Shown here one piece after another: positions 22,925 to 36,483 of a stretch of 64,000 nucleotides of DNA. Position 1 is the stretch's first letter. The number at the start of each line of letters is the position of its first letter. The DNA comes from Homalodisca vitripennis (taxonomy: Eukaryota > Arthropoda > Insecta > Hemiptera > Cicadellidae), in assembly GCF_021130785.1 (NCBI RefSeq), contig NC_060207.1, positions 102,465,001 to 102,529,000 of the forward strand, in the 5' to 3' direction. The position numbers and the translations under genes are program-made. The notes below the pieces were generated by a model that did no database searches, was not told the origin of the DNA, and saw only the letters and a program-made list of their open reading frames with translations.

Positions 22925-23467
22925 TTAGGGGTATTCAGAAACAACCCTAAGGTATGAGGCGTTATCAGCATCACCCAAGTAATTCTTATACCTAAGACCA
23001 AAAGTTTCTTCCGTCTTTTTGAACATGTCCTCAATCCTTCGACTTCCATATCTCACTACTGCAAGAATAATTGGCAACACATAATCTAATATATTCATTT
23101 TAGAGCCTTCTCTGCAATACTTGCTTAGCACTCTGCATTCAATAACTCCTCCATTCACTCCACTTATTACAGTGACGACTCTATTTAGGGAAGAATAGCC
23201 TCTACGTTGCCAACTGTCATCAAAGATTGCTGTAATATCTTTGCTGTCTTCATTCTCCTGAACATCATCTCGCATACTCTCCATACACACTTCTTTGGCA
23301 ACTTCACATAACATATTCTTATAATATTGGGTTGAGCTTATTCTAAAGCTCCTTCCAACACCCGTGTAGGCACAGAAGCAACAAGTGTTTATGAATTGCC
23401 ACATACTTGTATGAAGGCGCACATTTAATCTTAGGATTTGTGTAATAATTGGTGTATTAAGGCTCAT
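22925..23467 (-). pseudogene. Mutator-annotated transposase, N-terminal and catalytic part (copy 1)
   Basis: A 180-codon open frame contains the family's signature block DDSWQRRGYSSLNRVVTVIS (residues about 85-104), then ECRVLSKYC, a YGSRRIEDMFKK segment and RYKNYLGDADNASYLRV. In intact relatives the first block reads near DGTWQRRGHSSLNGV, so the first acidic residue is kept. The frame stops at the piggyBac junction. The 5' flank continues to about 24272 and is repeated in inverted orientation at 26075-26785. Confidence 0.8.
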
Positions 23468-24272
23468 GCTAGACTTTGGAAATCATCGGAGAAAATTTGA
23501 TTGCCCTGATTTCAACATTGACGCTTTTAATGACCTCACCAATCTACTCCATATAACTTGATGTAAATTATTTTACCTTCAACGAAAATTTTGATTTACG
23601 GGCAGACGCCTAGCTATGGGCTTACCAATGTCCAGCATCCTTTCAGAAGTGTACCTCAACCGTTTCAAAAGTGAATCTATTTCAAATGATAAAAATAAAT
23701 TTACCAACGCAATAATATTTTAAAGATAAATGGGTGACACAATTATAGTTTTGAACGGAAAATGAAGTGAGTTAAACCTGTTCAACAAATATTTTAACTG
23801 TATAAGACATTAACCAGAACTTCACCCTGGCAACTGAGCAGAATAATTCTTGGAACTTTTTAGACCTAACACTAACGAAAACCAATAATGGATTAAGCTA
23901 CAATAAAATCCTACAGGAAACCAGTTGGCTGCAAATGGCTGCTTACAACAGTTTTATTAATAGACTCTTAAAGTTCCATATTATGGTCTTAAAATGATTA
24001 TAACAATCGATATACGATTTTACATTACCTAACTACTAGTATTGGTTGCTAAGGCAGTGTCATAGATTTTATCACAAATAAACATAAAAATGCCCAGAAA
24101 AAAACAAACAGTACTTTTTTATAAACTTTATAAATGTCAATAGCGTAGTGTAGTGGCTGCGGTGCGGTTATCGCAAGAAAATCGTATCAACGTCGAGCGT
24201 GGCTGCTGCTTGGATGGATCGCTAAGCGATCTTGTCCTTGCAAGCAGCTCGGCCATTGGTGGTGGTTCGTAA
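23380..24272 (-). repeat. 5' arm of Mutator-annotated copy 1 (inverted-repeat arm)
   Basis: This arm is homologous, in inverse orientation, to 26075-26785. Both end in the same terminus, TTACGAACCACCACCAATGG when read inward. This arm carries about 200 bp absent from the other (roughly 23880-24120). Confidence 0.7.
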
Positions 24273-26074
24273 TACAATAGATCAGCAGCTGATGGTTCAC
24301 GTGTGTGAATAATTAGAAAACATTTTAAATCTGTCTTAAATTAAGATCCTTGGGATGTCTTCTTTGAAGTACCAATTGGTATGCAATTTCACCTTTTTAA
24401 ATATCAATCTATTAAGGTTTTCATTTAAATGATCAGGCATCTTATTTATACCTTTGATGGTGTAATAATTTTCTAAATGATTTTTTAAATTTTATAGCGT
24501 GACTGACTAAAAGTTTTTCTACGTCGCTATGGTCAATGTCAAATCGATGGCTAGGTTACTCTTACTCGAAGTTACATACTTTTTTACAAGAAGTTACAAT
24601 CAAATTCATAAATAAGGTTTTTAGTGTCAGGTTGATTTTCCTTTAGATTATTTAAAGCTTTATAAACGAAATGAGAAAAATTACTTTAAAACCACATCTC
24701 TATTTTTCCATCAAATGGGTTTTAAAGTAGTTATTTCTTAAAATGTAATCTAGGCTAGTATTAAATAGATTGAATGAAAAGGTAAAACTCTCTTACAAGT
24801 AAATTATTTATTGACCGTCGCTGTAATTTACTTTGGCGTGATAACCAAAACAAAAACCATTCAGGCATACAACTTGCGCCAACGGCAACGCGCCTGATGA
24901 GTAATGTACCACCACTAGGTAGGTTCATGTTGCTCTCCCAAGAAACAATCCCTGTCATCATAAAGCTCTCCGATGTAGTAATGTAAAAACCGTGTTCAGA
25001 TATTTCCAGCAGTTAATTCATTATATAAATATATCTTTAAATAGAGTCCCTGCAAACACAGTTCACACACATGGAGACTGTACTGCCCGTGTGTCCTACG
25101 GTCATAGCAAACGATACGAATGTTCTCAAAAACCTCATTTTATACATGTTTTGCCGTTTGGATTGATTGACTATGAATAAATTAGGTTACATGCCTTTCA
25201 GTAACAAATCAAATATATTTCTTTCATTGATTACTGAGTTTAGAAGCGGTATCCTCTTGCTAAATCATGTCGTCTAATTGTTAACAATTTAAGCATGTAA
25301 TACAAATAAATAAAACTATTCATAACAAGAACAAATAAACAAAGAATCACACTAGCAGGAAAAAATTCAACACAATCAATAAATCGAAATATAATTTCAT
25401 TTTTATGTATGGCCGGCCGGCCATATACAGGAATTGACTGTAGAGTACCGGAAGTCGCGTCGCTTCGCGGTCCATTAAACAATGCCTGTTTGATAACGCT
25501 GACCGTGAAGATATGACCTTCCAGCTTTGCAGAGGGATTCCAGACCGTCAAACAGAACATGGAGTAGTATTTTAGTCTATTTTTTAATAACATTCAATAG
25601 GTGACCTTTTGTGGCTTTTAAATTACGTAATTTTATGGGGCGTTTATAATAGGGTCTTTTTATACATTTGTGTAGTATTCTTCAATTGCCATTACAACTT
25701 TTGGCTTGCTCCTCATTAATCAGATGTTCTGCAAACTCGTTGTGTTTGGTTTGGGAGGTGTTCAGCTCCGTTTGCGGAATGAACGACCCGGACAGTCGTT
25801 GCATGACAATTTGTAGACTCCAGTATTATAAAAGACGTCATTGTTTCTTATACTTGGATTAAGTTTAAAATAAAATTTCAATTTAATTGAAGTTTTGTAT
25901 GCCCAGCTGACGTAGTGTTTTTAGCCAGTTTTAAATTGAGAAATCTATATTATTTCCAAATTAAAGTAAAAGTAAAAAATTAAGTTAAGAATATTTATTT
26001 CAATAGGCAAAGTTAGGTCTTAGAAACTCACTTTAACACTTACTTGACCTGGGGACCAACAGCATAAATACGGC
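24273..26074. other. Spacer between the two inverted transposase copies
   Basis: No gene was recognised. A 117-codon minus-strand open frame (25240-25593) has a hydrophobic C-terminal half but matched no family I know. An 18-bp perfect palindrome (TATGGCCGGCCGGCCATA, 25408-25425) stands out in AT-rich DNA. Confidence 0.45.
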
Positions 26075-26785
26075 TTACGAACCACCACCAATGGCCGAGC
26101 AGGCGGGCTGCTTCCCTCAGCGGTCACCCAGCAACAGCCACGCTCGACGTTGCTTGATTCGGGTTTATCATGATAACCGCCGTTGCTAGCCACTACACTG
26201 CGCCGTTGACATTTATAAATATTATAAATATAGTGGTTAGTGTTAGGTTTAAATGTTCTAAGAACTATTCTGCTCTGTTGCCATGGTGAAGTTCTGGTTT
26301 ATGTCTTAATACAGTTTTAAGATATTTGTTGAACAGGTTTAACTGACTTCAATTTCCGTTCAAAACTGTAATTGTGTCGCCCTCTTATCTTTTAATTATT
26401 ATTGCGTTGGTAAATTTATTTTTATCAGATGGAATAGATTCATTTTTGAAACGGATGAGGTACACTTCTGAATGGATGCTGGACATTGGTAAGCCCATAG
26501 CTAGACCTCTGCCCGTAAATCACAATTTTCGTTGAAGGTAAAATAATTTACATCAAGTATATGGAGTAGATTGGTGAGGTCATTAAAAGCGTCAATGCTC
26601 AAATCAGAGCAATCAAATTTTCTCCGATGATTTCCAAAGTCTAGCATGAGCCTTAAAATACCAATTACTATACAAATCTTAAGATTGAATGTGCGCCTTC
26701 ATACAAGTATGTGGCAATTCATAAACACTTGTTGCTTCTGTACCTACACGGGTGTTGGAAGGAGCTTTAGAATAAGCACAACCCT
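26075..26785 (+). mobile_element. Truncated, inverted copy 2 of the Mutator-annotated element
   Basis: It starts TTACGAACCACCACCAATGG and follows the 5' region of copy 1. It ends shortly after the start of the transposase reading (LRLNVRLHTSMWQFINTCCF near 26680-26740). Homology stops near 26785, so only the first part of the gene is present. Together with copy 1 it forms a head-to-head inverted pair separated by 1.8 kb. Confidence 0.75.
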
Positions 26786-29089
26786 TGATCATAAATCTTT
26801 CTCAGGAGGATTCATGATCAAGAAGAAAACACACTATTGTATAAGATTTATCAATTAACCCTAAAGTGATTACAGTATTACAAAACATTTCAGAATTTGT
26901 AATAGATAGCTTATGAGTATACTTTGATCTCTGATAAGGAAATTGACATTATATATCTTACTCCGACGTACTTTTTTCCGTCCTAGTACTTTTTGATGAT
27001 ATCCTATTGTGTTGTGTTTTTATCTTTTTCATAAGTAAAACTAAATGACATGAATTATATTGAGTAGAGTTCGCGTTATTTTGAATTGCGGTCTTAACTT
27101 AGCCGTTCAGAATTGTCTGAGAATTTGAGTCATAATAATCACAATTCCAAATGTTGTAGTAATCTATGATTAGGCGTGCCTGTAGATTTTATAAAATTTA
27201 TCGGTATGTGGTAAAGTGTCAAACTACCCATTTCAAATATTTAAGACGGGTGTAAAAGGTCAGAAGATTGCTCCGAAAGATATTCTTATAAGTGTTTACA
27301 ACAAAATCTCAAGTGAAGAACATTTAAAAGATGGTTAAGAACCCAAAAAGCACCTGGTTTTTGTATGTATTCCTTACCATGAAATTATATAATATGAATA
27401 ATTTTTCTTTTACAACTCTTCATAACGGTACGAAGATTTCTCTCCATTTTAAAGTTACGGTACGAATATTAAGGATTTGCATATGTGTGTGAGGGAAATG
27501 AACCACCTGAAATTATCCATTAGAAATTAATTGTGGTTTAAATTTCAAAATACTTGAACAATTTAACTAATGTGTAAATAAAAATACACTTAATCTGCTG
27601 TGCGCATTATTATATGTACACAATATATTATAAAACAGTTCCAATAATGAAAAACATTTGAACAGTAGCTAACGGAACACTTTCAATCAGAAACCTATTT
27701 CAGATATTAAATCATATTTTACATACATTTTGAGATAAAACATATCTGTCCTAACATGACAACCTCGTGTTCAAGACAAGACCATAAACGCAGCAAATGA
27801 CAATACCATCCATCTACGTGCCATATTATAATGACAATCAAAAATGTTATGAGATTGGTGTTTTTGGAATCACGTAAGTAAGTATTTGAAATTGACATTA
27901 TGTTTATATCAAAACGTTTATGAACTCTAAAAAAATGATTTCGCAAAACCAACCAATTTGATTGAAAATAAAAAACTGAGGGATGTTTACGATTAGCTCA
28001 CCTATTGGCTTAATTCTTAAAAATAACAATTTATTTTGTTTATGAGTACATTAATTAATGTCTCAGCTAACTCTTTAACCTGCTGAATAGAGCGGACGTA
28101 CTGCCACGTCCACCGTTGCCTGACGTGCCCCAACCCCAAAAAAGTTAATAGAGAAGGTCATTCATCAGGTTTCGTTATTTTTGTAATATGCTATTTATTA
28201 CATAATAACATGTTTATATAAACATTTCTGCTAAAAAAGTTCAATTAATGTCTTTTTAATACAATAAGAATAGTACGTTTTATGAATAGAAACACACAAA
28301 AAAGTAAAATTGTAATAACAATTTTAAATTTTAAATACTTATTACATAGTTGTGTCAATTAAGATTTTTAAAATACAAAGTTGAATATGTACAGCATATT
28401 TTATATTTTGACGAATCCTAAATGCACAATAAATGAGATTTAAATCTACATCAAGATCACAACTCAATTCAAAATTAAAAGTCTCCATTTTTTGACTAAA
28501 ATTTTGTAGAATTAAGGGTAAATTTTACAACACTATTTTCTCTATGTAAAAGGAAAATAAATGGCATAGTATACCTGGACATATGCAGCACTTACCTGAA
28601 GTTGAAGTTTCCCTTTTAAACATTATGAAGTTATTACAATTACAGGTCTGAGAACCACGTTTGGTGGTTGTGCAACATAACAATACTGACCCTCTCTATA
28701 ATGGTTACGACTGGTAGGATTTATCAGATTAGGGGTAGAGAAGTCGATCGAAAAAATATTTAAATTATACTATTGGACTGTTGATAACTACTCTAAGAGG
28801 GTAATAGAGAAGATTGTAATCGGCTTTCATTTTTAAAACAGCACCGTCAGTAACATACGGATACTTGAGTATGAACCCTTAGGAGGTTTCATAATACAGC
28901 GTAATAGGTTCTTACATTGTTTACTCGCCAAGAATAATGGGCCACGCGCCTTAATCTAATTTAACAAGACAAAGATAGTTGATTTGACTACGTATGACGT
29001 GCTGTGCTCAATTTTAGAAAAACTTCATAATACACGTCAACAGCTTTGGAATGTGCAATAAAAATTAATGATGTGTTACTTACATAATG
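26786..29089. other. AT-rich DNA, no gene recognised
   Basis: No exon or RNA gene was recognised. A GC-richer segment beginning TTAACCTGCTGAATAGAGCG at 28075 vaguely resembles a piggyBac-type end, but no partner end was found. Confidence 0.45.
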
Positions 29090-29200
29090 GTTTTTTAAAG
29101 TAATTCTTGAATTAAAATGTGTTAAGACACAAACAGCCCGAGAGTAGTTCCCTGTGGAACACCATGATTTAGTTGTTTTTGAATACTCTTACATAATGAA
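29090..29200 (-). pseudogene. Short LINE reverse transcriptase relic
   Basis: A minus-strand frame reads KSIQKQLNHGVPQGTTLGLF before a stop. This matches the GVPQGTxLGPL motif of LINE reverse transcriptases at 29135-29164. Nothing else of the element is legible, so the call rests on one motif. Confidence 0.4.
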
Positions 29201-30586
29201 TTTTCAATCTTATGTTGCGGAGTCAATTCATAGTAAATACAATTAATCTAATTAAAAGATTAAATATTACATAAAAATTAAATTGTTACTCACTATACGA
29301 TCCACCCTTGCATCCCAGTATCTCAAAGTTTGCGGTTAGTAATGTGCCACTCCTAAACATCTATAGGATTGTCCATATGTTTTAAGGGTTTTGTCTGTAC
29401 TCAGTAAAGGTTCAACTGTTATATTTTTTGTAAAACTAGAAACTGATTTCATGCTGTAAACTGAAATCTCGTAATTCCACAATAGAACGCTCAGAACACA
29501 GCGCACTTGTAAATGTTGTAAGATGCATTCGATCGTCACAAGAACCGAGCTCTTCTGAAGAAAAGGAGATTGGCTTATCAGGAAAATAGATCTGCTGAAT
29601 CAACTGTAACAATGAGATAACAAGATGAACCTCATCAGTCACAAACGTAAATCATATTACTACAATCATTGTCTTTGGTCAGGAGAAGAAATTAATACAG
29701 CTTCTGATATATGATAAATTTCGAGATATCTCGCCATTCAAATGAGGCTACCCGTAGTTATTTCATTAGCTGCCCTTTGTTATCCAGGCCAAACCAAGCA
29801 GAGATTGAGCATATGCCCTCTTATACAGAAGAGCAAACAGATTTATACAATCAGAAGTCAAAGATAAGGAATAGAAATAAGACCATCAGTATATTGTGAA
29901 AAAAATTAAGAATTATTGACATAAGCTAGGGACCAATATTGTACCTACAACTACGCATTTTTATATTTTTGTGAGAGTTATTATTACAGATCACTCTGTT
30001 CACGTTTTCGTTCGCGAACAACCACGCTCCACTTCTCTTTTCTTCTTTTTGGAAGAGGTTGAGCTAACTCCTATATTTTGTGATACTGATGTCAATATTG
30101 GTAGTTCAAGATTGTCCAAAAATCTCTTCCTAGATCTGGTTGACCTACTAAGGCAATAGTATCCTTGGTGCCACTGCTGGTATGATATGGTGATTTTTTT
30201 AAACTATATTTTCCTAACATTTTGCTTCGGTTCGTAAGTGCTTCATAACAGCACTATTTATTTAGATCCTTTATGGATATTAAATTTATTTTAAACTGAT
30301 TCTATGTTATATTCATAGATCAGAAAATTACACGACAGAAAAATGTTAACCAAGCAACGGTAGTAAATATATTTTTAAGTGTCGTTTGTTTAGTGCGTAA
30401 TGTTAATGAAAATTGCTGCAATTGAAAATATTGTCTGTCTGTTAGCAAGGATCCAGTTAGTTACAAATCAGTTGCTGTTATTTTTCCGCTAAATTGTCAG
30501 TCCGAGCATACGATAATTTAGTTTTTTAGAGTTGGCAACGAGCTAGGTTGGTAGCAATGAAACTTCGATCGCAGACAGACACCGGC
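29201..30586. other. AT-rich DNA, no gene recognised
   Basis: Short open frames on both strands between 29700 and 30160 show no recognisable domain or consistent splice structure. Confidence 0.4.
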
Positions 30587-30829
30587 TCAGTCGTCTGGTA
30601 GCGTTTGTGAGGAGTTTGAGGAATTTGCGTGGTATACAGTTTTTGTTTCACGATACTCTGCAATTTTGCACGCTTTTGTACTCACCAGATATAAGCACAA
30701 CAGTTTTTATTTTAGCTTATTTACTGTCGTGACACAATTTATCAAAAAGATCCCAGGAATTCTGAATTTCTTAGTGCGAAAGATCTGAACGATTTTATTT
30801 TCTGATTTGTTTATATTTTTATAAAAAAG
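30587..30829 (+). promoter_or_regulatory. Candidate initiator and untranslated first exon
   Basis: A GC-richer patch contains TCAGTC at 30587-30592, like the arthropod initiator. About 240 bp downstream is a strong donor, AAGGTAAGT (30827-30835). No long open frame lies between, so it could be a 5' UTR exon. No downstream coding exon was found and no DPE sits at the expected spacing. Confidence 0.22.
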
Positions 30830-30835
30830 GTAAGT

Positions 30836-32860
30836 CTTTATATTGTAACGGTATAAATAAATAATTAGGTTATTAAGAATTGCTTTCACCTAAATTGTAA
30901 GTTTATATTTAGAATTTTAAATATTCACTGTACTCGTATTATATATACCGACCATGTATTGCTTTTAGATAACATTTTTGTACTATGCAGAATACATTTG
31001 TTGCTAACAGCTTATTTGTCGAACAAATATTTTATTTAAAACACACCTATTCCAAAACAGGTAATTACATAATTATCGTTACAATTCATAATTATATTTC
31101 AAGCCTGGAGTCAAGCCATCTTGTATAACACGTCCGACGAACTAAATTTAATTCCATGAAAATGAATTGAATTAATGATAATTGCAATTTAGTGATTTGC
31201 AATAATATCAATATCTGGAAACATATCCGAAAGTATTCTTTATGTTTTGGTTTTTAATCCAAGAATAAGCATAAGAATAAGAAGTGTCGTGCGTAGAACA
31301 AGTTATTGATGTCTGTTTAATGTACTACATATACGTATAAATTGAATGAATACATTATAATGTATTAGATATAGAACATTAGCCTATTTTAAATAATACG
31401 ATTGATAACAAATTGTATTACTATAAATTAATTGTTATTAATTGGCAATTTATGGTTTTGTCACGTTTGAAATGAAGTATGCACTATTTTTAGTACTTAT
31501 AAGCATCTCAATTATATTATATATTATTTTAGTTTGTTATTGTTGTTCAGATATGCGAATTATAGTGATAAAATATCTTTAACAGCCAACTAACGAGATG
31601 CTAAACTTGCAGTCACAGGGGAAATAGTAAAATACTACCTTATCATCGCATGCTATAATGTCTATTGACTATCTTGCATGCCTTGCCTGGCATTTTACCA
31701 GATCCCAACTAGCTTTCTAGTTGTTGTTCCTCTTTTTCTCCTCATTTGTGTAGTAAAGACAGTTGATAGGAACTTTCACAATCAGGGACGGGTAGGAAGC
31801 GCCAAATATTGCATCCCACAAAAATGTTTGTGTTCTAAAAATGTAACACTATAGTCTTACACCTTTCTTCCTTCTATTTTATCATAAATCCAGTCAAGTA
31901 TATCACTTTAAACAATGTATTCTTCCGTTATATGGTGCAATATTTGTTTAGATATAAAAACTCAAGTTATTATAAACGTAATCATACAAATACATACTAC
32001 GAGAAGCCACTGTAGTTCATATATCAAAGTAATGCAAAAACTTTCATTGTGATATTTCCAATTCAAAACTCTAAAGACAAAAAAATTAGGTGACATTTTG
32101 TATGATTTTTCCACGACTAATTACATACTTTTTAAGTAAATAGTTTTCCAATTCTGCAAAAAAAAATTTAAAGACCCAAGTAAAAATGCCTGAAGAGAAA
32201 AATGTGAAATTTGTGCAGTACGTACGTGCCAAGGAAGTGGAATGTTTTTTTATTAATTTTTGATATAAGGAAATTATATTTTTTAAAGTAAATTTGAGAA
32301 AATAATCTTTTAATAATTTTTTCTTGAACAAAGTAAAACCCTTATAAATAAAACATAACTTCATCCAGTGATATTTCATGTAAATGTTTGTAAAAATGTC
32401 TAATTCTTATATTTGACCATTTTTCTTTGGACATGATTATAAAATTTCGTACGATTCTGTTTCAATTTCCTGTCACTCTTGAAATAATAAATAAAAGTAA
32501 AGTAAAGATGTCTTATTTTACCAGGCGAAAAAATAAGAAAATACTTCCATATTTCCTATCTTCAGAAATAGTATATTTAAGGGCTGTGACTAAATATTCT
32601 AAAACCGATTGCAACATAAAACTTAAAGCCTACTCTCCATACTCTCCTGTGCATTTGCAGTATACCTAAATACTTAAATATGTATAAACATGTAATTTGT
32701 CAAAGACGTTTTATATATTTGTCAGAATACTTGTTTTACAACTCACCCGAAGCTTATCTTGCTCGGTTAACTTCGGCAGTAAACAACTAAACATAAAAAT
32801 TATCAGAGTTTCTACAGATAACCCATTGCTTAATTTTAATGGATTACGTTAACAAGTTGA
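30836..32860. other. AT-rich DNA, no gene recognised
   Basis: No exon or mobile element was recognised. If the candidate first exon at 30587-30829 is real, this would be intron. Confidence 0.45.
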
Positions 32861-34070
32861 GAGACTATATTTATGTACGAACTGTACTCTGTGGTTATCC
32901 ATATCCAGATTAGTAAACAGTATAAGCATAATCTCGTTTTTATGGTTGAACTGTAGGTCTACTATTCCAAGAGACTATATTTATGTACGAACTGTACTCT
33001 GTGGTTATCCATATCCAGATTAGTAAACAGTATAAGCATAATCTCGTTTTTATGGTTGAACTGTAGGTCTACTATTCCAAGAGACTATATTTATGTACGA
33101 ACTGTACTCTGTGGTTATCCATATCCAGATTAGTAAACAGTATAAGCATAATCTCGTTTTTATGGTTGAACTGTAGGTCTACTATTCCAAGAGACTATAT
33201 TTATGTACGAACTGTACTCTGTGGTTATCCATATCCAGATTAGTAAACAGTATAAGCATAATCTCGTTTTTATGGTTGAACTGTAGGTCTACTATTCCAA
33301 GAGACTATAGTTATGTACGAACTGTACTCTGTGGTTATCCATATCCAGATTAGTAAACAGTATAAGCATAATCTCGTTTTTATGGTTGAACTGTAGGTCT
33401 ACTATTCCAAGAGACTATATTTATGTACGAACTGTACTCTGTGGTTATCCATATCCAGATTAGTAAACAGTATAAGCATAATCTCGTTTTTATGGTTGAA
33501 CTGTAGGTCTACTATTCCAAGAGACTATATTTATGTACGAACTGTACTCTGTGGTTATCCATATCCAGATTAGTAAACAGTATAAGCATAATCTCGTTTT
33601 TATGGTTGAACTGTAGGTCTACTATTCCAAGAGACTATATTTATGTACGAACTGTACTCTGTGGTTATCCATATCCAGATTAGTAAACAGTATAAGCATA
33701 ATCTCGTTTTTATGGTTGAACTGTAGGTCTACTATTCCAAGAGACTATATTTATGTACGAACTGTACTCTGTGGTTATCCATATCCAGATTAGTAAACAG
33801 TATAAGCATAATCTCGTTTTTATGGTTGAACTGTAGGTCTACTATTCCAAGAGACTATATTTATGTACGAACTGTACTCTGTGGTTATCCATATCCAGAT
33901 TAGTAAACAGTATAAGCATAATCTCGTTTTTATGGTTGAACTGTAGGTCTACTATTCCAAGAGACTATATTTATGTACGAACTGTACTCTGTGGTTATCC
34001 ATATCCAGATTAGTAAACAGTATAAGCATAATCTCGTTTTTATGGTTGAACTGTAGGTCTACTATTACTA
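32861..34070 (+). repeat. Satellite 1: eleven 110-bp tandem monomers
   Basis: Monomers start at 32861 and every 110 bp to 33961, each beginning GAGACTATATTTATGTACGA. They are almost identical; one visible change is in the fifth copy (TATAG for TATAT at 33310). The array begins and ends abruptly in unique AT-rich DNA. No open frame spans the monomers. Near-identity implies recent amplification or conversion. Confidence 0.98.
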
Positions 34071-34275
34071 TCAATACGAAGAAAATTGTTCCACAAACTA
34101 CGCCACGCACAAGGTTGAATTTTATCAGAATATTTTAGGATAAAACATTTATAGATTATTTTTAATTTTGTTCATATTTGTTCTTTTTGTTCATGTCTCA
34201 TTTCGCACTGTGCCCACAATTGCAAATTTAAATGCTCTTTCTTAAAAGAAGAAAGAATCTAAGAATCTTTCTTAA

Positions 34276-34303
34276 GATTCTAAAGCTCTTAAGCTTTAGA
34301 ATC
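34276..34303. repeat. Perfect 12-bp-stem hairpin
   Basis: GATTCTAAAGCT and its complement AGCTTTAGAATC are separated by a 4-base loop, next to several AAGAATCTTTCTTA-like repeats just upstream. Function is unknown. Confidence 0.6.
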
Positions 34304-36483
34304 AATCGAATAAAAAAACACTATTATTATAAAATTGGTAATTAATGCGGACATCTTAATTTAATTCAAACACGATTCCTTATAGTAAATATTTCTACAG
34401 CCGCAAAATAATGTTTTGTATGGCGAATATTACAAATACAATTTACATTGTAACAATTTTAGCAAGGAAATAGATAATATATTCAATATTTTCCGTGAGA
34501 TAAGTAGTAGATAACCTTTTGGGGCTTAAGCGAAATTCTTTAAATGAACCGTTTAAAAATCTCAAAGTTTAATTACATACATTTTGTCAACATTTCTTTC
34601 TATTCATACTAAATTTGCAGTAAATTAAAAAATCTTAATTGCATAAAATTCGGTTTCCTTATTTTTTTAAACCTTGTTTTCCCGTTCCTTGACATTGTTA
34701 TAACCAAGCACGCTTGAGTTGGTTGGAGCGTGTTGGAGTTGTCAGATCTTAAGAACGTCACTGCATTTTTCTAAACCTGCTTAGTTTGAAGCTTATTCAA
34801 GTTTCGTGTATGTAGTACTTTTGTAAATACAGCACACTAGAGGAAATCTTAGCTTCTTACAATTACTCTTTTATTTAAGTAGTTATTTGGGTTACTTAAG
34901 TAATAAATGATTTTTTTTTTTATTAAAATCAATTTGTTTCTTACAAAACATTTATAGTATACTCTAAAGGAGAAGAAATCCCTGGATTCAACTAATTAAA
35001 ATGTAACTTTTCGTAAGAAAGTTAGGGTTTTGTTAAATAACTTTTTCTTGGCCAATGCCAATTGGAATGGACAACTTAAATACGTGTTTCTATTCAACAT
35101 TATGAGCAACAACACTCTGTGAGTGTAAATTTGACTCTCTAACTTTGTAGTTTGTTACTCTACCACGTATGTACCAGATGTTCACTGCAAGTATGATTTG
35201 CAGATGTAATAAATAGATTAAATTTATATACTCAGAATACCGAGTATATAATATATTATTATATAATATATTATTATATAATATATTATTATATAATATA
35301 TTATTAATATAGTATATTACAATAGTAATGAAAAATCATTAATTTTTGTTTTGAAGAATAACGCTTAATTATATTGGATATCAACCTTTATTATTTCATG
35401 AGGTTTGAATACAATTTGAACCAATCGTACCATTTATATTTAAATCCCCTTAATTGTCGGGGATCGTAGAATATACTTGCCTAAACCATCGCAGGTAGTT
35501 CGTTACCATGCACGTAATCCGTGTAGATAGTGTCGAATTTTGTGATTTGTGTGTAGGATCTAACAATCTATACATTTATATGGTTTTGGCTATTGATATT
35601 TTACTGCGCCAGAAATGAAATCATGATTTGCACATTATCATTGATATCCGGAACTATCCGTCTCGGAGCCACAGGAAGTGATGGATAGTTCCAATTGGAA
35701 ACTTTCCACGATTCATATAAAATATTCAACAACTTGCGTAACACATGTTAACATCAGCGTGAAAGGACCACCCTTTAGTTTTCAGCGAGTAACCTAAGCC
35801 CAAGGCTTCCCTTCATTATTACTGGTATGGACCGATTACTCGAAACACAAAGAAGCCTTACTACAGCCCTTGTAACCAAAATAAATCCTTCATTGTAGCG
35901 CCTCAACGCGAATAAGGGTTTGTTTGTACTTAAACATCAATACATCACTTGATCGTCAGAGGACTAGTCTCTGATAGCTGCAGGATAAAAATTAGTAGTG
36001 TTAAACTCTGTGTATTTATTAGTAAATAAATAAAAATAATTGTTATGCTTTTAGTATCTTTGAAGCTTGAGCCTTTTGTGTCTTTTCAGACAGACTCGGA
36101 ACAGAAACCCCTATCAGTAAATTGCACCCGAAAGATTATTTTACTTCTATGGTTTTCATAATCCAACAACAACTACTGTCACTATTACATATGATATTAA
36201 CATGGCATAAATGATGAAAGTTTACAATTTAGCAGAAAAAAAATATTCAGATTTAAGTATTTCCTGTCTGATACAATATTCTCTGATCGATTCTATATAA
36301 AGGCCGTGTGACAACTATTTCCCATATCATACATACGTCAATAACTTATCCGAGTGTTCAATCCGGTTTAATTCAAGTCTTGAAATATTTCTCCATTTCC
36401 AAACTATTTTTTTTATTCCAAAAATCCCGATTCGTTAGGTTTTGGTTTTCACGCTAAAGAAAGCAATAGACTGGGCATTCTCA
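34304..36483. other. AT-rich DNA with an ATATTATT minisatellite
   Basis: No gene was recognised. About four copies of a 17-bp ATTATTATATAATATAT-like unit lie at 35250-35320. A TATATAAAG box at 36294-36302 has no convincing transcript downstream. Confidence 0.45.

Noticed and set aside
28075..28140. piggyBac-like end at TTAACCTGCTGAATAG
   Set aside because: No matching second end, transposase piece or repeated copy is visible in the window.
32861..34070. CRISPR-like array
   Set aside because: Monomers are contiguous 110-bp repeats without spacers, in a eukaryotic setting.
36294..36302. TATATAAAG promoter box
   Set aside because: Such strings are frequent in AT-rich DNA, and no initiator or gene follows at a sensible distance.
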